Of a stretch of 64,000 nt of DNA, positions 41,463 through 48,620 are shown piece by piece; the stretch's first letter is position 1; the number at the start of each line of letters is the position of its first letter. The notes under the pieces were generated by a model. That model searched no databases and was not told the origin of the DNA. It was given only the letters and a program-made list of their open reading frames with translations. Both the position numbers and the translations under genes were made by a program. The stretch is from Burkholderia lata (lineage in GTDB: Bacteria; Pseudomonadota; Gammaproteobacteria; Burkholderiales; Burkholderiaceae). The stretch covers positions 868,001 through 932,000 of the forward strand of contig NC_007509.1 in the NCBI RefSeq assembly GCF_000012945.1, in the 5' to 3' direction.

Positions 41463-42332
41463 TCAGTCGATCACGACTGCCTGCTCCTGCAAGTGCTGCG
41501 CGGCGGCGACCAGCCGCGGCCCGAGTTCCCGCTCGACCCGCGCGCGCCCCAGCCGCGCGCTGCGGCCGATACAGGCCAGCACGAGCGGCGTGTGATCCTG
41601 GACGACCAGCGGCACGGCGAGAATCGTGAGATCCGGCTCCCATTCGCCGAGCGACATGCAATAGCCGACGTTGTGCACCTGGGAAATGCCTTCGCTGATG
41701 CGGCGACGCAGGTTGGGCCAGTCGCGCCCCGTCTTGCGTTCGATGTTGCCGAGCAGGTAGAAGCGCTCGAGCTCCGGCAACGCCGCGAGCAACGCCCAGC
41801 CCATCGGCGACGATGCAATGCGCAGCCGCGTGCCTGCGTGCAGCTTGAGATCGACCGAGGCGGGCTTGCCCGCGCAGGTTTCCAGCACGATCACGTCGAG
41901 ACGGTCGCGCGTGCCGAGCATCACGTAGGTTTCGTTCGCGTTCGCGAACGCCTGCATTTCGAGGCGGGCGAGCAGTTGAACGTTGGAATGCGCGATCGCC
42001 GCGTAGCCGAGCGACAGCACGGGGGCCGCCAGCCGGTACTTGCGGCGTTGCGGCGAATAGTGAAGGTAGCCGAGCGCGACGAGCGAGCGCACCATCCGCG
42101 ACACCGTCGGCGCCGGAATGCCCGTTTCGCTCACGAGCTCCTGGTTGCCGAGCCACGGCGCGTGCGGCGAAAACGCGGCCAGGATCGCGAGGCTGCGCGC
42201 GAGCGGCACGACCATCGCGCGGGACGCGTGCCCGCCATCCTGGCTCTCACCGTCTCCGATCGACGCGTCGTGCCAATTCGCGTCTTCCTGCGCTGACATG
42301 CGCGGCGCTGCCCGGGTTGCCTGCGGCGACAT
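41463..42332 (-). CDS. IclR-family regulator (upstream of pair)
   Basis: IclR-type regulator of 289 residues. The ATG chosen has GGAG six bases upstream; the frame stays open 14 codons further. A polar N-terminal extension of about 40 residues precedes the winged helix (LARSLAILAAFSPHAPWLGNQELVSETGIPAPTVSRMVRSL), then a GAF-like effector domain (NVGYCMSLGEWEPDLTILAVPL). Two GTTCCGTAC-type sites lie 137 and 240 bases upstream of its start, consistent with autoregulation and with this protein as the best candidate for binding all nine sites in the window. Confidence 0.9.
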   Translation of the reverse strand: MSPQATRAAPRMSAQEDANWHDASIGDGESQDGGHASRAMVVPLARSLAILAAFSPHAPWLGNQELVSETGIPAPTVSRMVRSLVALGYLHYSPQRRKYRLAAPVLSLGYAAIAHSNVQLLARLEMQAFANANETYVMLGTRDRLDVIVLETCAGKPASVDLKLHAGTRLRIASSPMGWALLAALPELERFYLLGNIERKTGRDWPNLRRRISEGISQVHNVGYCMSLGEWEPDLTILAVPLVVQDHTPLVLACIGRSARLGRARVERELGPRLVAAAQHLQEQAVVID

Positions 42333-42468
42333 CGATTGCTCCGTTTGTCTCGATTCGGCTCTGAAAGCGGCCATGAACTGCGTGGACCGGTTGCTCGCAA
42401 GGTGCGGCTATCCGACGTCATGCATTACACGAGCCAACGGGAATCGAGTCAAAGTGTAGCGACGATAT

Positions 42469-42485
42469 GTTCCGTACTTTGGAAT
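42469..42485. promoter_or_regulatory. IclR-type operator candidate, copy 6
   Basis: GTTCCGTACTTTGGAAT, nearly symmetric and almost identical to copy 2. It lies upstream of the IclR pair. Confidence 0.6.
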
Positions 42486-42571
42486 AACGGCCCGATACGT
42501 GAATGATCTGGCTTGTCGAGTACAGGACGGTACGTGCCCGGCCATTGCGAGACCCAATGCACGCCCCGGAT

Positions 42572-42588
42572 CAATCAAAGTACGGAAC
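42572..42588. promoter_or_regulatory. IclR-type operator candidate, copy 7
   Basis: On the reverse strand GTTCCGTACTTTGATTG, sharing its first twelve bases with copy 6, which lies 103 bases away. Confidence 0.5.
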
Positions 42589-42639
42589 ATCAAGCCGCAT
42601 GACGGCATTTGAACGGGGCGTGACCGTCGTCGGCAGCCC

Positions 42640-45351
42640 TCAGAACCGATACGTCGCGCCCACCTGCGCGAATCGCCCGACGTACGTATAGAGCGATGCG
42701 TCGTAGCCGGTTGGCCCTGCCATCCATACCGGATCGAACGGCGGCTTTCGATTGAAGAGGTTGTCGATCCCCGCGTACAGCGTCCAATGCTTGAATCCCG
42801 TATAGCCGACCATCAGGTTGAACTGGCTGTACGACGCCACGCCATCCGCCATGCCGGGGTACGTGCCCGGCGCAAGAATCGACTGCGCGTATGGGCCGAC
42901 ATAGAGCCAGCTCAGGGTCGCGTTCCACCGGTGATAGTTCCAGCTCAGATCGGTGTTCCCTTTCCAGCGCGGGGAACTGCCGCCGAACGGCTGGTGAAGT
43001 GCACCGTTGTTGCCGGCGAAATCCCTTTCCACGCCGCCAACCGGCATCTTGAAGTGCCACACATAGGCCCAGTCGCCGGACAGCGTAAAGGTGCCGATCG
43101 TCGTCGCGACCGTCTGGCGGAATGTGGCTTCGAAGCCATCGGTGTCGAGCGACGACAGGTTGCGATAGGGCAGCGTGACATACGCGATGCTGCCGTTGGC
43201 GTTGCGGACCACCTGCGACGGATCGTTCTGGTTGACCACGACCTGCACGTCGTCCGTGCCGATCACGTTGTCGATGTGAATCTTGTACCAATCGAACCCG
43301 ATATCGGTCGTGCGCGTCGGCGAAAACTGGAAGCCGATGTTGGTGTTTTTCGTGCGCTCGGGTTGCAAGCTGCGATTGCCCGCGCGAATTTCCTCGACGA
43401 TGTTGTACGACCCCGGATTGTTCGGATCCCGCGCATCCACCACGCCCTGCGAACCGAAGGTCCGCGACGACGTGTTCTCGATCAGCGTCGGCGCACGGAA
43501 GCCGCGATTGTATGAACCGTACACCGTGAATTCCCGCACCGGCTGAAAGCGCAGCGCGAACCGCGGCGAAAACGCCCCGCCGAAGTCGCTGTAGTGATCG
43601 TAGCGGCCCGACTGGCTGAACGTCAGCGTCTTCAGCAGCGGAACGTCGATCTGGTAATAGACCGCCGAGACGTTGCGCTCGCCGTTGACAGACTGGATCG
43701 ACGGCGACGTCAACTGGCCGCTCGCCCAGCCCGCACCCGTGCCGATGTACTGGCTCTGATGCATGAACTGTGCGCCCAGCCCCAGGCCCACGTTGCCCGT
43801 CGGCAGCGCGAACAGGTTCGGGCTCGACAGCGTCGCATCCAGCACATCGAGCTTCGTGATCGCCTGATTCGACGTGCTCTGGTAAAGGCCGTTCAGTCCG
43901 TTCGGCGTTGCGGACGGATTGGAGAAATCGAAGCCGCCGTTCTGAATGATGTTCGTCAGCGCACTGGCGCTCATCTGGTTCGAATAGTTCTGCGAGACCG
44001 TGTCCTGCGAATGGGCATACGACGCGCTCCAGTCCCAGTCGCCGGCCGACGGCAACGCGAACGTGCCTTTCACGCCCGTCGCGGCACGCCAGTAATTCGA
44101 ACTGACGTGCACGGATTGCGACGCCGGAAACGCATAGCGCAACTGCGTCGGCACGCCGAACGGGTTGAATGGATTGCCGGCCGGCACGACGTTCGAGACC
44201 AGCGAAACGCTGCCCGTCGCCGGATCGTAGGTCTGCGTACTGGTCGTCAGGCGGCCGACGCCCCGGTTCGCGACCGTCGTATTGTTGCTCTCCCACAGAT
44301 CGGCGAACGCCTGCGTCGCATCGTCGATCCTGAACTCGCCATGCAGCTTCGCGCTCAGGCGCTCGGTCCACGGCACGAGCGACGACGCGCCCGCCGTGTT
44401 GCGCTGGCAGATCGTGCCGCCCGCACCGAACGACTGCGAATTCGCGTTGCCGGGTACGACGTGACCGCCATACGCACACGGATCGAGCGGCACGTTGCCG
44501 TTCGCCCTCGCCCAGTACGAAGTCGACTGGTTGGACAGGCCGCCCGGGTAGTTCGAGAAATTCTGGTTCTCCGTCATGTCCCGGTCGGACGCGAGCACGC
44601 CATTGTTCTTGTAGTAGCTGAGCGCCGCCGTCACGTTGAAGCGATCCGCGTGGAGGTCGCCGAAGCCGCCGAGCAGGCCGAACCGGGTCGTGCCCGCGCC
44701 TCCGCCGCCGTTCGTCGCGCCGCCATAGGCGCCGGATAGCTCCAGCCCCTGGTAGTTCTTCTTCGTAATGATGTTCACGACACCGGCGACGGCGTCCGAG
44801 CCATACTGCGACACCGCGCCCGTCTTGACGATCTCGATCCTGTCGATGATGTTGAGCGGCAGCGTGTTCAGGTCGAAGAACTGATCGGTGCCGTTGGCCG
44901 CGTAAGCATACGGGGCGACGCGCTGGCCATCGACGAGCACCAGCGTGTATTTTTCGCTCAGCCCGCGCAACGCGATGCCTGCTCCGCCAACCGCGAAGTT
45001 GGACGTCGCCGCCGAGCCGTCCCCCCAGCTACTCGATGAATTGGCCGTCACGCTGCGCAGATAGTCGGCGACCGTCGTCTGGCCGCTGTTCACGATATCC
45101 TTCGCCGTGATCGTCTGGACCTGGTTGAAACCGACCTTGTCGGCGCTGCGGATCAACGATCCCGTCACTTCGAAACGCTTGACCGTCAGCGCGTCGTGCG
45201 CGCCCGATGCCGGTACTGCCGGCACGGCCACCGCCGACGCCGATGCGTCGGGCGCCGGCAGGTTCTGCGCCCAGGCGGACGCTTCAGGTATCGCAATGGA
45301 GGCGCACCACGCCCCTGCGGCCGTCAGCAACATCACCACGCTTCGCTTCAT
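42640..45351 (-). CDS. TonB-dependent receptor (large)
   Basis: Outer-membrane TonB-dependent receptor of 903 residues with signal peptide (MKRSVVMLLTAAGAWCASIA, cleavage near AWA-Q). The plug domain starts near KRFEVTGSLIRSADKVG and includes GLSEKYTLVLVDGQRVAPYAY and the NIIDRIEIVKTGAVSQYGSDAVAGVVNIITK segment. A 22-strand barrel with many aromatic strand ends follows, and it terminates in AQVGATYRF with the needed C-terminal Phe. The ATG is taken because it begins the signal peptide. It lies downstream of the exporter of the cyclodipeptide operon after 364 gene-free bases with a hairpin, so it probably has its own promoter. Ligand unknown; a metallophore or oligopeptide is possible. Confidence 0.92.
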   Translation of the reverse strand: MKRSVVMLLTAAGAWCASIAIPEASAWAQNLPAPDASASAVAVPAVPASGAHDALTVKRFEVTGSLIRSADKVGFNQVQTITAKDIVNSGQTTVADYLRSVTANSSSSWGDGSAATSNFAVGGAGIALRGLSEKYTLVLVDGQRVAPYAYAANGTDQFFDLNTLPLNIIDRIEIVKTGAVSQYGSDAVAGVVNIITKKNYQGLELSGAYGGATNGGGGAGTTRFGLLGGFGDLHADRFNVTAALSYYKNNGVLASDRDMTENQNFSNYPGGLSNQSTSYWARANGNVPLDPCAYGGHVVPGNANSQSFGAGGTICQRNTAGASSLVPWTERLSAKLHGEFRIDDATQAFADLWESNNTTVANRGVGRLTTSTQTYDPATGSVSLVSNVVPAGNPFNPFGVPTQLRYAFPASQSVHVSSNYWRAATGVKGTFALPSAGDWDWSASYAHSQDTVSQNYSNQMSASALTNIIQNGGFDFSNPSATPNGLNGLYQSTSNQAITKLDVLDATLSSPNLFALPTGNVGLGLGAQFMHQSQYIGTGAGWASGQLTSPSIQSVNGERNVSAVYYQIDVPLLKTLTFSQSGRYDHYSDFGGAFSPRFALRFQPVREFTVYGSYNRGFRAPTLIENTSSRTFGSQGVVDARDPNNPGSYNIVEEIRAGNRSLQPERTKNTNIGFQFSPTRTTDIGFDWYKIHIDNVIGTDDVQVVVNQNDPSQVVRNANGSIAYVTLPYRNLSSLDTDGFEATFRQTVATTIGTFTLSGDWAYVWHFKMPVGGVERDFAGNNGALHQPFGGSSPRWKGNTDLSWNYHRWNATLSWLYVGPYAQSILAPGTYPGMADGVASYSQFNLMVGYTGFKHWTLYAGIDNLFNRKPPFDPVWMAGPTGYDASLYTYVGRFAQVGATYRF

Positions 45352-45715
45352 CTTCTCGTTCTCGCGCTCATTCGCCGGCAATGCCGGTAGGTATTGTGGA
45401 ATGGACTCTATTTAGATATCCGAATTGATGCGAATGATGCGGATCGTCCTGACTCACGATTCTGCCGGCCACGTTGCGGGCGCCTTGCTCAATGCCACGC
45501 AATGCGGGTGACATGGGCGCTGCATCGGCAGCGCCCGTCGCATCAAGTCGAAGCCGTTCGGAACGCCCGCATGCGCAAGCATGCGTGATCGCTCGATCCG
45601 GGTCGCGCACCTGTCGAGCAATGGAACGCGTGTCCGGCAACCGCCCGGACACTCGCCCGCATTGGATCCGGGCCTGCTCGCGTGGTCACTCGCGAGCCGC
45701 GTGCCCGACGGCCGG
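45352..45715. other. Intergenic region between exporter and large receptor
   Basis: Gene-free 364 bases. A perfect hairpin at 45515-45536 probably ends the operon above. The part near 45390-45440, before the receptor, is A+T-rich and could hold its promoter. I looked for a Fur box and found none convincing. Confidence 0.5.
45515..45536 (-). terminator. Hairpin terminator candidate after the MFS gene
   Basis: Perfect 9-bp stem GGGCGCTGC / GCAGCGCCC with loop ATCG, about 180 bases beyond the MFS stop. No T-run is present. Confidence 0.4.
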
Positions 45716-47074
45716 TCAGTCGATCGCCACCGCGACCGACTCGCGCGACAGGAGGTGGTACAGCGCACCGGCAGCGAGGATGATGGCCGCGAGCGCCAGC
45801 ATCAGCGTCTGGTAGCCCTGCCGGAAATCGTCGACGTGCCGCATCAGGAAAATGGCGAACGCAATACCGCTCGCGCCGCCCACGTTGTGCACCGTCCACG
45901 ACGTCCCCATCGCCACGGCTGCCTTTTCGCGAGGGAGCGCGCCCAGCGCCACCAGGGTCGAGGGCCCGAGTATCGCGCCCCAGCCGATACCGAACAGCAG
46001 CAGCGGAACGATGAACCAGCTTGCATCGGGCTGTCGCGCGGCGACCGACAGCAGGATCGACGCGACGACGAACAGCGCCAGGCCGGTCACGATCACCCGC
46101 GACGGGCCGAGCCGTTCGCTGCGGCCGCCGATCCAGGACGACGCGATGGAGAACGTGATGGTAGCCGGCAGCAGGAACAGCCCGATGGTGATGTCGCTCT
46201 TGTGGAGCTGGGTCGAAAAGAAGATCGGCAGCGTGAGCAGCACGATGCAGTAGAAGAACGCGAGAAAGAACGTCGCGAGCAGCGCGGACAGGAACCTCGG
46301 TTCGCGGAAGAAATGAAACTCGACGATCGGATCGCGCGTGCGCAACTCATGCCAGACGAACAGCGCCAGGGCCACGAGCGACACCGGCAGCAGCCCGAGC
46401 GTGAACCGGCCACCGTCGATCGACAGATAGCTGACGAGCGTGGTCAGGCCGACAACCAGCAACAGGCATCCCGTCACGTCGATGCGCTTGCGCGCCTGCG
46501 CCTTGAACTCCGGTATCGCCCATGCACAGAGTGCCAGGCTGATCACGATGAACGGAATGTTGATCAGGAACGCGTCGTGCCAGTCGAGTGCACCGGCGAA
46601 CAGGCCGCCGATGATCGGGCCGAGCGCGAGCCCGACGCCGTTGGCGCCGAACAGGATCCCCAGCGCCTTGCCCTGCTCGCTCTCGTCGAACGTATAGCTG
46701 ACGATCGCCCCCGATACCGTGTAGAGGATCGCGCAACCGATGCCCTGCAGGAAGCGGAACGCCACCAGCAGCCAGAACTGATGCGCGAGGCCCGCGAACA
46801 ACGACGCCGCGCCGAAGATCACGAGGCCAATGATCAGCAGCTTCTTGCGGCCCAGGTTGTCTGCGAGCGTCGCCACCGGCACCATGAACGCGGATAGCGC
46901 GACCATGAAGATGGACGTGATCCATTGCGTCGTCTGGATCGGGATCGAAAAATCGCGGCCGATCGCCGGAAGAATCGTGTTGACGACCGTGAGATCGATA
47001 CATCCCAGGAAGCTCGCGATACAGATGCCGGTCAGCCCGACGTATTTCCGTACCTTGCTCGATGAATTACTCAT
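45716..47074 (-). CDS. MFS exporter (DHA2/EmrB type)
   Basis: Inner-membrane proton-coupled drug/metabolite exporter of 452 residues with about 13-14 hydrophobic segments. Motif A is DNLGRKKLL after helix 2, and motif C is GVGLALGPIIGG in helix 5, which marks antiporters. The family exports lipophilic antibiotics and secondary metabolites. Its ATG overlaps the end of the cyclodipeptide-synthase-like gene by 8 bases, which means translational coupling and points to export of that enzyme's product. In the bicyclomycin and pulcherrimin loci an MFS exporter is also next to the cyclodipeptide synthase. Confidence 0.92.
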   Translation of the reverse strand: MSNSSSKVRKYVGLTGICIASFLGCIDLTVVNTILPAIGRDFSIPIQTTQWITSIFMVALSAFMVPVATLADNLGRKKLLIIGLVIFGAASLFAGLAHQFWLLVAFRFLQGIGCAILYTVSGAIVSYTFDESEQGKALGILFGANGVGLALGPIIGGLFAGALDWHDAFLINIPFIVISLALCAWAIPEFKAQARKRIDVTGCLLLVVGLTTLVSYLSIDGGRFTLGLLPVSLVALALFVWHELRTRDPIVEFHFFREPRFLSALLATFFLAFFYCIVLLTLPIFFSTQLHKSDITIGLFLLPATITFSIASSWIGGRSERLGPSRVIVTGLALFVVASILLSVAARQPDASWFIVPLLLFGIGWGAILGPSTLVALGALPREKAAVAMGTSWTVHNVGGASGIAFAIFLMRHVDDFRQGYQTLMLALAAIILAAGALYHLLSRESVAVAID

Positions 47075-47777
47075 GCGCCAGTGCCTCGGTGTCTTCTTCT
47101 GAATTCGACTGCGACTTTTTCTTGAACTTGACCGCCAGCCAGTTGGCGCGGGTATCGCTCCCCTGCTGCACGAAAATCTCGCGGGTCTTGCTCATCGCGG
47201 CGGTCATCTGCTTCGGGTAGATGATGAAATCGACGCCGTCCTGCGCCCACATCGGCATGATGATCGGGCATTCCTCGAGAATGTAGAAGAGCGAGCGATA
47301 GAATGCGGCCTCGTGTTCAGGCGTGCCTTGCACGAGCCCGTTTCTCTCGGCAAACACGCCGATGGTGTCGTTGATCGCGTGCCGGTATTCGTGATTCGAG
47401 TAGTACTCGTTCGTGATCAGATGGTAATACTGCGAGTAGTCGTCGCGGCGCAGCAGGTCATCCCATCGCAGGATCTCGCGCCGCATCGACAGTTTCGCGA
47501 GGGTGTCGCTGTGGTCCCGGAGCCACGCGTCGCCGCGGTCGCGGCTTTTCTGATAGTTGCTGTGCGCGGAGCCGGTCACGTAGTTGTGGCGCTGCAACGT
47601 ATCGGCCACGCCGATCACGCATTGCCCGAATCCCGCCACGTTGATCTTGTCGACCGTCGCCGCCAGTTTTTCGCCTTCGTGATATTCCTTGCCGACACTG
47701 ATCAGCAGCAGTGCCGTTTTGCCGACGTACTCGTGCGCCTGAAATTTTCCTTGTGCCTGCAATGAAACCTTGTACAT
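47067..47777 (-). CDS. Probable tRNA-dependent cyclodipeptide synthase (XYP type)
   Basis: Protein of 236 residues that I read as a cyclodipeptide synthase, an enzyme that joins two amino acids from aminoacyl-tRNAs into a 2,5-diketopiperazine. The nucleophile motif is ALLLISVGKEYH, with Ser27 aligning with AlbC Ser37 in GISAGNSYF. YILEECP gives Tyr165 and Glu169 (AlbC Tyr178, Glu182), and IIYPKQ gives Tyr187-Pro188 (AlbC Tyr202-His203). Lys30 stands where AlbC has Asn40. Tyr-Pro plus a non-Asn residue define the XYP subfamily. Length matches the family (220-250). ATG follows GGAG. The C-terminal tail is charged and longer than usual. It is two bases after the 2OG oxygenase and overlaps the exporter. 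Products cannot be predicted from here. Confidence 0.8.
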   Translation of the reverse strand: MYKVSLQAQGKFQAHEYVGKTALLLISVGKEYHEGEKLAATVDKINVAGFGQCVIGVADTLQRHNYVTGSAHSNYQKSRDRGDAWLRDHSDTLAKLSMRREILRWDDLLRRDDYSQYYHLITNEYYSNHEYRHAINDTIGVFAERNGLVQGTPEHEAAFYRSLFYILEECPIIMPMWAQDGVDFIIYPKQMTAAMSKTREIFVQQGSDTRANWLAVKFKKKSQSNSEEDTEALAHE

Positions 47778-47779
47778 GG

Positions 47780-48583
47780 TCAGCTCCAGTAAACTAAGGG
47801 TTCGGTTACGGATCGGATGCCGACGAAGGCACTCAACGTGACTCGGTCGGTGCCCCGGACAGGGCGAACCGCGTGAATGAAACGCGGATTCAGGAAGATC
47901 AGGTCGCCCGCCTCCGGCTTGATCACGAGGTCGGGCGCACCCACCCGCTCGCGGCCGATCCCGTAGTGGCGATCGCCCTTGAGCGTTTCGTATTCGCGAG
48001 AATCAGGCGCGATGCGCCAGAGTTCCAGCTCGCCGCCGTGCGGGGGCACCTGCAGATAGAGGTTGGCCGACAGTTGATACTGCAGCGTCCAACCGGTGCC
48101 CGCAGGCAGCGTCCATTCCAGGTTGTCGATGTGCGGCTCGAGATCCACGCCGGGTGTCAGGTAACGGCACACGCCGACGAAGCACTTGCGCCCGTCGACG
48201 CTCAGCAGCCTCGCCCCTTCGGGCCACGCGTCGTCGAGCAGGGTGCGGAACCGGTCGACCGGCGACGCCAGCTCGCCGAACAGCGCGCGAACGCGCTCGA
48301 TATTGGCGCGTGCATGCCGGTGGTACGCCTGCCTGACCTCGTCGGATCGCACCTCCGCGTACGCGATGCCGAGCCGGGTAAATTCGACGGCATGGCCAAG
48401 CGCCCCCCGTTCGGGATGGGAAAACAGTTGCGCCTCCGCTCGCCGGATGACCGCCGGCGGCGTGAACGCACGAATGCGTATCGCGAGCGCAGTGCCTTTG
48501 CACAAATCGAGAATGTGATCGGCGGACAGCGACGCTTCGTCGACGTCGATCACTGCATGGTCAACCTCTTCCGGTCGGTTCAT
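47780..48583 (-). CDS. 2-oxoglutarate/Fe(II)-dependent oxygenase
   Basis: Protein of 267 residues with a prolyl-hydroxylase-like double-stranded beta-helix in its second half. The iron triad is His151, Asp153 (EPHIDNLEW) and His237 (FIHAVRP), and Arg247 (GTDRVTLSAF) should hold 2-oxoglutarate. The first half is helical and has no other domain I can name. It is translated just before the cyclodipeptide-synthase-like gene (two-base gap), so it most likely hydroxylates or desaturates the cyclodipeptide or its amino-acid precursor. Several 2OG oxygenases tailor the diketopiperazine in bicyclomycin biosynthesis, but here there is only one. It could instead act on a free amino acid. Confidence 0.87.
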   Translation of the reverse strand: MNRPEEVDHAVIDVDEASLSADHILDLCKGTALAIRIRAFTPPAVIRRAEAQLFSHPERGALGHAVEFTRLGIAYAEVRSDEVRQAYHRHARANIERVRALFGELASPVDRFRTLLDDAWPEGARLLSVDGRKCFVGVCRYLTPGVDLEPHIDNLEWTLPAGTGWTLQYQLSANLYLQVPPHGGELELWRIAPDSREYETLKGDRHYGIGRERVGAPDLVIKPEAGDLIFLNPRFIHAVRPVRGTDRVTLSAFVGIRSVTEPLVYWS

Positions 48584-48620
48584 GGCGTGATGGTTTGAAG
48601 GAGTGAAGGAACCGCGCGCA

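Larger units (their letters stand above)
42333..42639. other. Upstream region of the IclR pair
   Basis: Gene-free 307 bases between the end of the TonB-dependent receptor and the IclR pair. It holds IclR-type sites 6 and 7 and no gene. Confidence 0.55.

Noticed and set aside
45390..45440. Fur box before the large TonB-dependent receptor
   Set aside because: GATGCGAATGATGCGGAT has some hexamer likeness, but too few matches to a Fur consensus to call.
45716..48583. Pulcherrimin or bicyclomycin locus
   Set aside because: No P450 is present, as pulcherrimin needs, and only one 2OG oxygenase where bicyclomycin needs several; the synthase is XYP-type by motif.
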